This document shows, piece by piece, positions 52,529-61,364 of a DNA stretch of 61,364 nucleotides. The notes under the pieces were generated by a model. That model saw only the letters and a list, made by a program, of their open reading frames with translations. It was not told the origin of the DNA and made no database searches. Within the stretch, counting starts at the first letter, position 1. Each line of letters opens with the position of its first letter. The translations under genes and the position numbers were made by a program. Source of the DNA: UBA6164 sp964344155 (GTDB taxonomy: Bacteria; Patescibacteriota; Gracilibacteria; BD1-5; UBA6164); contig CAYFMG010000007.1 of assembly GCA_964344155.1 (NCBI GenBank), forward strand, positions 1-61,364, given 5' to 3'.

Positions 52529-52574
52529 AATCCACCCTTGAATTCCCTCCTTTTTAAAAGGTGGGAGGTTACAA
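52529..52574. repeat. half copy of the dispersed repeat after the adhesin
   Basis: AATCCACCCTTGAATTCCC followed by CTCCTTTTTAAAAGGTGGGAG. It lies between the adhesin stop and its terminator. Confidence 0.6.
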
Positions 52575-52589
52575 ATGTAATAAATGTAT

Positions 52590-52616
52590 GGGTGAACCTT
52601 GTGTTCGCCCTTTTAT
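52590..52616 (+). terminator. terminator of the adhesin gene
   Basis: GGGTGAAC-CTTGT-GTTCGCCC then TTTTATT; nearly identical to 754-784. Confidence 0.8.
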
Positions 52617-52754
52617 TATGTAATTTTTTATTTAATTTAGATTTAATATTGATTAAAATCTTATTAAAAAAGAGTATAAAAAATATATAAAAAGATTTGC
52701 AAAAAAATTTATTATTATTATAGTAATTGTAGTTATTAAAAATAATAAAAAACT

Positions 52755-53549
52755 ATGACTGAAAGATTAGATAGAATAGAAAAAATGTTAGATAAGGTTT
52801 CTTTGGGGTTAGATAAATTACTTATATCACAAAAAGAAACAAGTGAACAAATGAGAAAAACAGATGAGCAAATGAAAGAAACAAGAGAACAAATGAAGAA
52901 ATCAAGAAAAGAAGTAGATAAAGAAATGAAAGAAACAAGAGAACAAATGAAGAAATCAAGAAAAGAAGCAGATAAAGAAATGAAAGAAATAAGAGAACAA
53001 ATGAAGAAATCAAGAAAAGAAGCAGATAAAGAAATGAAAGAAATAAGAGAACAAATTCAAAGAAATGATTGAAAGTATAATATAACAAAAAAACAGTTAA
53101 GAAGATTAGAAAAAATAATGGATGGGATGTGAATGACTCAATGAGAAATAAGTGAAAATTTAATATATGATAATTTCTGAAATGTATTTAAAGGGATTTG
53201 AGAAGAAATAAATACAGTAAATAGAAATGTAAAATTATATAATAAATGAAGAGTAAGATGAGAGTTTGATATAGTATGAATAAATGGAACTAAAATATTT
53301 ATATGAGAGACAAAAACAAAACTAACAAAAGACCATATAGATAAATTAATAACAAAAACTATACCAATATTTAGAAAATATGACAAGAAACATGAATGAA
53401 TGGAAATTTATGGAGTTATATGAGCAAGAGTAATATCAGAAGAAGTATTGAAATATGCGTGTGATAAATGATTATATGTATTAAAAGAGAAAAATAATGG
53501 AAATGCAGAGATGGTAGACAAAAGTATAAAAACAGTACAAAGTTTGTAA
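52755..53549 (+). CDS. coiled-coil protein with PD-(D/E)xK nuclease-like domain
   Basis: A 264-residue protein. Residues about 25-105 are a charged coiled coil built of tandem 18-residue units (KSRKEADKEMKEIREQMK), coded by nearly identical 54-base repeats. The C-terminal half carries RGEFDIVGINGTKIFIGETK followed by TKL, the D and E-x-K of a PD-(D/E)xK nuclease fold as in DUF3782-type proteins. Then come a helix (HIDKLITKTIPIFRKYD) and a strand (IYGVIGARVISEE). Such proteins are common in CPR and other genomes with unknown role, perhaps nucleic-acid binding. Gly is TGA at several positions in the nuclease half. Confidence 0.75.
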
Positions 53550-53568
53550 AAAATAAAACTAAAAAACT

Positions 53569-53606
53569 AAAAAACCAAAAAACATTTTGTTTTTTTGGTT
53601 TTTTTT
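53569..53606 (+). terminator. Rho-independent terminator
   Basis: AAAAAACCAAAAAA-CATTTTG-TTTTTTTGGTTTTTTTT. The 95 bases between it and rpoB hold an unusually G+C-rich leader (CCTCGCGTTAGCACTAGCC) that I cannot identify. Confidence 0.85.
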
Positions 53607-53702
53607 ATTATAATACCTCGCGTTAGCACTAGCCTCGATTGCGTAATTCTGATGGGTTAGGGCAGTTTTTTGTGTATATTATTTTTTAATTACTATAAAA
53701 GT

Positions 53703-56700
53703 ATGGTGAAAAAAACTTCTGCTAAAAACAAAGAAGTAGGAAGTTTATATGACATAAAAGGTCGTCACTTTTTTACAGATGATAGATCAGTTGTATGAAT
53801 TCCAGAACTATTAGAGGTACAATTAGACTCTTATAACAACTTTTTAAAAGAATGAATAGATAAAGTATTTAAAGACTCTTTTCCTATTTGTGACCACTCA
53901 GGTGAAAAAGTTGATATATACTATAAAGGATTTGCTTTGGAAGAACCAAAGTATGACCCTGAAACATGTACTAGTAAAAACCTTAACTATGAAGCTCCTT
54001 TAAAAGTGAGACTTGAAATGTTAAATAAAGAATCAGGAGAAATAAAAGAACAAGATGTTTATATGGGTGGTATACCACTTATGACTGACATGGCAACTTT
54101 TATCGTAAACTGAATCGAAAGAGTAATAGTTAACCAAATAGTTAGATCAACAGGGATATTCTTTACTCTTTGAGAAACAGGACATGCCCTAAAAGTAATC
54201 CCAGCTAGATGATCGTGGTTTGAAATAGATATCGAGAAAAAAGGTATCATCAATGTAAAAATTGATAAAAAAAGAAAACTACCTATATCAATAGTTCTAA
54301 GAGCCTTTGGTATGGAATCAAATGCTGAAATACTAGACACATTTAAAGAACTAGGAGATGATGTTATAGCAAATAACATCGGACCAACTTTAGAAAAAGA
54401 TAAAACAACTAATAGATTAGAAGCACTACACGCTTTATATAAATTATTAAGACCAGGAGATTTAGCAACAGATGAAAGAGTTGAAGAATTATTCAATGTA
54501 ACATTCTTTGATGAAAAAAGATTTGATCTATGAGAAGTTGCTAGATTAAAAATGGATTCAAAACTAGGTATAAAAACTAAATATGAAGACGAAAATGGTA
54601 AATTTTTAGCTTTAGCTGATATAGTTACTGCTTTAAAATACTTTTTAAACTTAGTTTACGAAGTACCAGGACACAGAGTAGATGATATAGACCACCTTGA
54701 AAATAGAAGAGTAAGATCAGTATGAGAATTAGTTACAGATAAAATCAAAGTAGGTATTGCTAGAATGGAAAGAATAGCAAAAGATAGAATGACAATTGTT
54801 GAATTAGATGATGCTACACCAGGTACATTTATAAATTCTAGACCTATAATAGCTATAATGAAAGAATTTTTTGGTTCATCTCAATTATCACAATTTATGG
54901 ATCAATCAAACCCTCTTTCAGAATTAGGACATAAAAGAAGAGTATCAGCTCTAGGTCCAGGTTGATTAACAAGAGAAAGAGCTTCATTTGAAGTGAGAGA
55001 TGTTCACCCAACTCAATACGGTAGAATATGTCCAATTGCTACACCTGAATGACCAAATATCTGATTAGTATTACACTTATCTTCTTATGCAAAAGTAGAT
55101 AAACATGGTTTTATACTAACACCGTTTAGAACAGTAGAACACTATGTTAAAAATGACGGAAAAGAAGCTGTAAATAGAATCGCTTTATGAGATATTGTTT
55201 GAGATAATGGAAAAGTAATTGTAGAAGACAAAGCTATGATTACTGAAAAAGATGCGAAAGCTATAGCTAAAGGTATAAAAGAAGAAAAAATCGAAGTAAG
55301 ATGATTTTTAAGTGATAATTTTGACTATTTTGACGCTCACCAAGAAAGAGTTTTAAATATAGCTGAAGCAGGTTCTCCTACAGATGAATTTGGTAATTTC
55401 TTAGAAACAAGACTTTCATCAAGAGCAGGTAATGAACCAACTATCTCATATATAAGAGAAATCACTCATATAGATGTATCTCCAAAACAAACGATGTCGA
55501 TAGAAACATCTCTACTTCCATTCTTAGAACATGATGATGCGACAAGAGCGGAAATGGGGTCAAACATGATGAGACAAGCAGTACCTCTTGTTAGACCTGA
55601 ATCACCAGTTGTTGGTACAGGTATGGAAAGAGTTGTATGAGAATGATCAGGTTATGTAATATTAGCAGAAGAAGACTGAGAAGTTATTTGAGTAGATGCA
55701 AAACATATCACTGTTTTATATAAATCAGGAGAAAAGAAATTATACGAATTAACTACTTTCAAAAGATCAAACCATGATATGATAGTTCATCAAATGCCGC
55801 TTGTTTCTCACGGACAAAAGGTTAAAAAATGAGATGTTTTATCTGATGGTCACTCTTGTGAAAATGGTGAATTAGCACTTTGAAGAAACTTAACTGTTGC
55901 ATATATGCCATGGAAAGGTTACAACTTTGAGGATGCGATTATTATTTCAGAAAAATTAGTACAAGAAGATTATTTTACATCAATACATATAAAAGAATAT
56001 TCTACAGATATCAGAGAAACTAAACTAGGACCTGAACAAACTACAGATGATATCCCAAATGTATCAAGTACAAAACTAAAAGATCTTGATGTTGATGGTA
56101 TTATTAGAGTTGGTTCTTATGTTGAATGAGGATCTATTCTTTGTTGAAAAATTACACCAAAAGGTGAACAAGAACTTTCACCAGAAGAAAGATTACTTAG
56201 AGCTATCTTTGGTGATAAATCAAAAGATGTAAAAGATTCAAGTTTGAGATTACCTTCATGACAATGAGGTAAAGTATTATCAGTACATATCTTAAAAAGA
56301 GAAAATGGTGATAACTTACCAACATGAGTATTTAAACAAGTAAAAGTATTTGTTGCTCAAACAAGAAAAATAGAAGTATGAGATAAAATGGCGGGTAGAC
56401 ATGGTAACAAATGAATTGTATCAAGAATAGTTCCAGCTTGTGATATGCCGTTTATGGAAGATGGTACTCCAGTTGATATTATATTAAATCCACTATGAGT
56501 AGTATCTCGTATGAACATCGGACAAGTACTTGAAACACACGTTGGTATGGCAGCTAAAAAATTAGGTATAAAAGTTGCAACTCCAATACTTAATGGTATG
56601 TCTGTTGACCAAGTAAATGAATTAATGAAAAAAGCATGAATGGATGATGATGGTAAAGTTCAATTATTTGATTGAAATACTTGAGAAGCCTTTGCTGAAA

Positions 56701-57164
56701 GAACTATGGTTTGAGTTAAATTTATGTTAAAACTTCACCACTTAGTAGAAGATAAAATCCATGCTAGATCTGTTGGGCCATACTCTATGGTTACACAACA
56801 ACCACTTTGAGGTAAAGCTCAAAACTGAGGTCAAAGATTCTGAGAAATGGAAGTTTGGGCTCTTGAAGCATATGCTGCAAGTAACATCCTACAAGAAATG
56901 ATTACTATTAAATCAGATGATGTTGCTGGTAGAACGCAAGCTTATGAAGCTATCGTTAAAAATACTCCAATTAAAAAACCTAATATTCCTGAATCATTTA
57001 ATGTATTATTAAAAGAACTACAATCTATCTGATTAGATTTAGATTTATTAGATCAAGAAGAACTGAAAAATAAAGAAGATGATGCTATGGAAAGATACGA
57101 AAAAATCATAGAAATAGAAAACAAGGTAGATGAGGATAATAGTAAAGAAAAAGAGGATAGGTAA
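53703..57164 (+). CDS. rpoB: RNA polymerase beta subunit
   Basis: This is an 1,153-residue beta subunit. Landmarks are the fork/rifampicin region GSSQLSQFMDQSNPLSELGH followed by KRRVSALGPGG, TPEGPNIGLVLHLSSYAK, AVNVAYMPWKGYNFEDAI, and the signature KMAGRHGNKGIVSR, in which the last Gly is TGA (56412-56414). QPLGGKAQNGGQRFGEMEVW is near the C-terminus. It forms the catalytic core with RpoC. In the rifampicin region the usual Thr is replaced by SQ, and M-D-Q-S-N-P is intact. The gene lies 39 bases before rpoC. rplJ/rplL are not upstream, unlike many bacteria. Confidence 0.97.
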
Positions 57165-57203
57165 TCCGTATTTAAAAACTTTTAATTTTTAATTATAATA
57201 CTA

Positions 57204-60200
57204 ATGACAATTGAAAAATCTTTAGATAATTTTCTAAACGATAGAATCACTGACTTTTCAGAAATAGCAAAAGATATAGGTAAAAAAGATATAACTAAAT
57301 GAAAAAACTTAGATAATCTTACATGAATATCTCTTGGTATTTCATCTCCAGAAAGAATAAGATCTTTATCTCACGGTAAAGTACTTATAAGTGAAACAAT
57401 AAATTATAGAACTCAAAGACCAGAAAGATGAGGGTTGTTTTGTGAACAAATCTTTGGTCCAAGAAAAAATTACGAATGTGCTTGTGGTAAATATAAAAGA
57501 ATTAGATATAAAGGTATTGTTTGTGAAAGATGTTGAGTAGAAGTTACAAAAACTTCTGTAAGAAGAGAAAGAATGGCACACATCGACTTATATGCCCCAG
57601 TAGCACATACATGGTATCTAAAATCAGTACCAGGTAGAATAGGTTTATTACTTGATCTTCCAGTTAAAAAACTAGAAAAAGTAGTATACTTTGCATCATA
57701 TATTATTACAGATGTATTTGAAGATAAACTTACTGAAGCATGAAAAGAACTAGAAGATAAATACAAAGTTTCTAAAGCTGAATTACAAAAAGAAGTTCAA
57801 AGAGAAATCAATGAACTAACACTTAAAAAAGAAGCAGGAGAAATAAAAGATAAAGAATTCAAAATAAGTGAAGCTGTTTTAATGAAAAAAATAGATGATC
57901 TAACAGAAGAATTTGAAGAATTAAGAGAAGGACTTAAATCACTTAAAGTTTGAGCTGTTATTTGAGAATTAGAATACAGAGTTCTTGCTTCTAAATTCCC
58001 ACATGTTTTTGTTTGAGGTACATGAGCTGAACATCTTAAAAAATTACTTGAAAGAATAGATTTATTAGAATTTATTGAAAATCAAGAAAAAGAATTAAGA
58101 GTAGCTACTCAAATCAAACAAAAGAAAATATTACAAAAAATTAAATTAGCTTCAAACTTACTTAAATCAGGTCAAAGACCAGAATGGTTTATACTAGAAG
58201 CTTTACCAATTATACCACCAGATCTTAGACCAATGATTCAACTTGATGGTTGAAGATTTGCAAGTTCTGATTTAAATGATCTATATAGAAGAGTTATTAA
58301 TAGAAATAACAGACTTAAAAAACTTATAGAATTATGAGCTCCTGATGTGATCTTAAAAAATGAAAAAAGAATGCTTCAAGAGTCAGTTGATATGTTATTA
58401 ACAGGTGAAACTAGAACTAATAGATCAGGTTTTGTTACTGCTAATAAGAAAAAACTAAAATCATTAACAGAAGTATTAAAAGGTAAACAAGGTCGTTTCA
58501 GACAAAACTTACTAGGTAAGAGGGTTGATTACTCAGCTAGATCTGTAATCGTAGTTGGTCCATCATTAAAAATAGATGAATGTGGTTTACCAAAAACTAT
58601 GGCTTTAATCTTATTTAAACCATTTGTAATTGCTAAACTTATAGATGAAGGTATTGTTTACAATATTAAACATGCTGAAAAAGTAATAGATAAATGACCA
58701 AAAGAAGTTTGGGATGCTTTAGACGAAGTTATTGAAGGTAAATATGTACTTATGAACAGAGCCCCAACTCTTCACAGACTTTCTGTTCAAGCATTTAAAC
58801 CAGTTTTAGTTGAAGGTAAAGCTATACAGCTTCATCCTCTAACTTGTCCTGCGTTTAATGCCGACTTTGATGGGGATCAAATGGCAGTGCATTTACCTAT
58901 TACAGATAAAGCACAAGCAGAAGCTAAAAAATTAATGGTTACATCTAAAAACCTATTAGCTCCAGCTTCAGGTGAACCTATTGTTACACCTTCTCAAGAT
59001 ATGATTTTAGGTTCATACTATGTAACAGCTTTTGACGAAGAAGGAAAATGAGCTTGAAAAGTATTTGCTGATTTAGATGATGTTGAAGTAGCTTATGATG
59101 CGGGTGTTTTAGGTATTAAATCACCAATAAAAGTAAGAATTAATGGAGAATTAGTTGATACATGTTACGGTAGATTATTATTTAATGAAATTGTTCCAGA
59201 AGGTTTAGGTTTTATAAATGAAACTTTAAACAAAAAAGCATTAAATAAAATACTATCTAGATCTTTTGAAGAATTAGGTTCTGATGTTACAGCACAATTT
59301 GTAGATGATATTAAAAACTTCTGATACAAATATTCTACACTATCAGGTTTATCTATATCAATTGATGATATGGTTATGCCAGATAATAAAAAAGATTTAC
59401 TTGCTGAGTGAGCAGAAAAAGTTAAATATATTCAAAAGAAATGGTGGCATGGATTCTTAACAGAAGATGAAAAATACAACCAATCTATTAAAATTTGGGC
59501 TGAAGTTAAAAAAGTTATAGAATCAGAAATGAAAGAATTATTTGATGGTAAAAACCACGTATTTAATTTTATTGATTCTGGTGCGAGATGAAATTGGTGA
59601 AATATTACTCAATTATGTTGAATGAAATGATTAGTTGCTTCTACAACAGGTAAAACAATTGAGCTTCCAATTAAATCTACACTAAAAGAATGATTCTCAA
59701 CTCTAGAGTACTTTATTGCAACACATGGTTGAAGAAAAGGTAAATCAGACACTGCCTTAAAAACAGCACAATCAGGTTACCTTACAAGAAGACTTGTAGA
59801 TTCTAGTCAAAATATAATAGTAAAAGAAGATGATTGTAAAACTGTTCATTATAAAACAGTTAGAAGAGGTGAAGCTACTTGAAGTTTTGACGAAAAATTT
59901 GAAGATAGAATATATTCTCATACTATAGCTATAGACGTAAAAGATGATGATTGAAATATTTTAGTTGAAGCATGAACTATTGTTGATACTAATGTATTAA
60001 AAATATTAGAAGAAAATGAAATCAAAGAAGTAAGTATAAGATCTGTACTTACTTGTGAAACAGAAGGTTGAGTATGTAAAGCTTGTTATGGTTTAGATTT
60101 AGGTTTAAACAAAGAAACTGATATATGAAGTCCAGTTTGAGTTATTGCAGCACAATCTATCTGAGAACCAGGTACTCAGCTTACCATGAGAACTTTCCAC

Positions 60201-61223
60201 TCTGGTTGAGTAGCTAAAGAAGGATGAGATATGACACAAGGTCTTGCTAGAGTAGAAGAATTATTCGAAGCTAGAACGCCAAAGGCTCTTGCTGAAATAT
60301 CTGATATAGAATGAGTTGTTGAAACAGAACAAACAGAAGGAAACTTAATTGTTAGAGTAGTTGCTCAAGAATTAACTACAGAAGAATACTATTTTGAAGA
60401 ACATTTTGATGTAGCTGTAAAAGTTGGTCAAACTATTAAGAAAAAACAAATTTTAGCTAGAAGTACAAAAGATAAACAAAAACTTGTTTCTACTTTTGCT
60501 TGAGAAGTTAAAAAAATAGAAGACGGAGTTATAACTGTAAAAGATATTGATGCTAGAGTATTTGAATATAGTTTTGATTTAGGTACTAATTTATTAGTAA
60601 AAGATTGAGATGAAGTTTCTGTTTGACAAAAAATTACAGAAGGTTCTTTAAATCTTCAAAAATTAAAAGATGTAGCTGGAGTTTTAGCTGCTGAACAATA
60701 TATAGTTAATGAAATTAAATCTATATATTCTTCACAAGGGCAAACTGTAAATTCTAAACATATTGAGCTTATTGTTAGACAAATGTTTTCTAGGGTTAGA
60801 GTTACTTCTAAATGAGATAGTGAATTTTTCCCATGAGATATTGTTGATATTATCAAGTTTAAATCTGAGAATGAAAGATTACTTAAAGAAGGTAAGAAAC
60901 CAGGTATCGCTGAAAGATTACTTCTAGGTATTACAAAAATTTCTCTTTATACTGATTCATGGTTATCAGCAGCATCATTCCAAGAGACTGTTAGGGTACT
61001 TGTAGAATGATCTGTTTCAGGTAAGATTGATAAATTTAAAGAAATGAAAGAAAATGTAATTATCGGTAGACTTATTCCAGCTTGAGAACAATATAGAAAA
61101 TTACATAATAAAGATTATATAGACGAAAATGATTATTTTAATCCAGAAGATGAATGAGTTGATGTTTGAGAAGCTCACTTAGAAGAAGTTACACATGAAA
61201 TAGAACACGAAAGTGATTTCTAG
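57204..61223 (+). CDS. rpoC: RNA polymerase beta' subunit
   Basis: A 1,339-residue beta' subunit. The N-terminal zinc ribbon is NYECACGKYKRIRYKGIVCE, followed by RCGVEV. Next are the clamp, LLGKRVDYSARSVIVVGPSL, and the catalytic NADFDGDQMAVH (about residue 552) with the three Asp that hold magnesium. The trigger loop region is AAQSIGEPGTQLTMRTFH, and the second zinc site is CETEGGVCKACYGLDLG. Many of the conserved glycines, such as those in SIGEPG, are TGA. It is co-transcribed with rpoB. Confidence 0.97.
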
Positions 61224-61250
61224 TTTTTAAGAAAAAAACTTGTAAAAGTT

Positions 61251-61297
61251 AAAAAATATTATATATTATAATCACAATAATATATAATATTTTTTTA
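61251..61297 (+). terminator. hairpin shared by pilin-type genes (copy 2)
   Basis: AAAAAATATTATATATTATA pairs with TAATATATAATATTTTTTT. It terminates rpoC and directly precedes a prepilin ATG, as at 48618-48662. Confidence 0.8.
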
Positions 61298-61299
61298 TT

Positions 61300-61364
61300 A
61301 TGAAAAAATTACACAAACAATGATTTACATTAGTAGAATTAATAGTTGTGATAAGTATCCTGAT
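61300..61364 (+). CDS. start of a type IV prepilin-like protein (partial)
   Basis: ATG 61300 opens MKKLHKQGFTLVELIVVISI and runs off the window end. The G|F prepilin peptidase site, here with Gly as TGA, and the hydrophobic helix are classic. The downstream 33 bases are almost identical to the paralogue at 48665, but this copy lacks the inserted repeat in its leader. It is likely another pilin-adhesin of the same family. Confidence 0.85.

Noticed and set aside
52822..53088. Long minus-strand ORF rich in Leu/Phe opposite the coiled-coil gene
   Set aside because: It is the antisense shadow of the 54-base Lys/Glu repeats, with low-complexity sequence and no start context.

Overview
The window is about 61 kb of very AT-rich bacterial DNA in which nearly every gene reads through in-frame TGA codons at positions where protein families require glycine. 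Examples are the last Gly of the RpoB signature MAGRHGNKG, the MutS P-loop GPNMGGKST and the TsaE P-loop GDLGAGKTT. TAA and TAG act as stops. This is genetic code 25, known from Absconditabacteria (SR1) and Gracilibacteria of the Patescibacteria/CPR. The only tRNA-Trp present has anticodon CCA, so TGA is not Trp. All coding coordinates below use TGA = Gly. Most native genes have no recognisable Shine-Dalgarno sequence.

Layout: 1-707 is the end of a pilin-linked surface adhesin. 840-1346 is a toxin-antitoxin pair. tRNA-His, rpsA, rpsB, a small membrane protein, tsf, a broken MazG-like gene and tRNA-Trp follow to 5656. 5719-13464 is accessory: a PPR-like helical repeat protein, a broken HEPN gene, two Mrr-nuclease/HRDC paralogues, a methyltransferase operon, a GHKL ATPase, a Nudix hydrolase and two copies of a promoter plus small-RNA cassette. 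13582-20634 holds a small membrane peptide, DKNYY-repeat and ferritin-like (DUF2202) proteins, speD-speE, an HD-GYP protein and a TauE permease. 20619-28372 holds a ~320-nt structured RNA and three purC-type genes that flank a CsoR-controlled copper operon. 28560-53549 holds a second DKNYY protein, a DEAD-box helicase with an RNA leader, a decayed mutS, cell-envelope genes (glycosyltransferase, sugar-phosphate transferase, CNNM protein, CPA1 antiporter, VirB4/VirD4-like ATPase), tsaE, ymdB, a superoxide reductase, a second pilin-adhesin and a coiled-coil nuclease. rpoB-rpoC and the start of a third pilin gene end the window.

The most unusual points are these. The three purC-type genes contain no TGA codon, carry Shine-Dalgarno sites and look imported from a standard-code donor. 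Four genes carry in-frame TAA or TAG: the MazG-like gene, the HEPN gene, mutS and the adhesin. A dispersed palindromic repeat is inserted in frame in a prepilin leader. There are several unassigned RNA candidates with clear promoters and terminators. Glycine codon choice splits sharply between translation genes (GGN) and other genes (TGA). All functional calls come from recognising motifs by eye; no database search was run.
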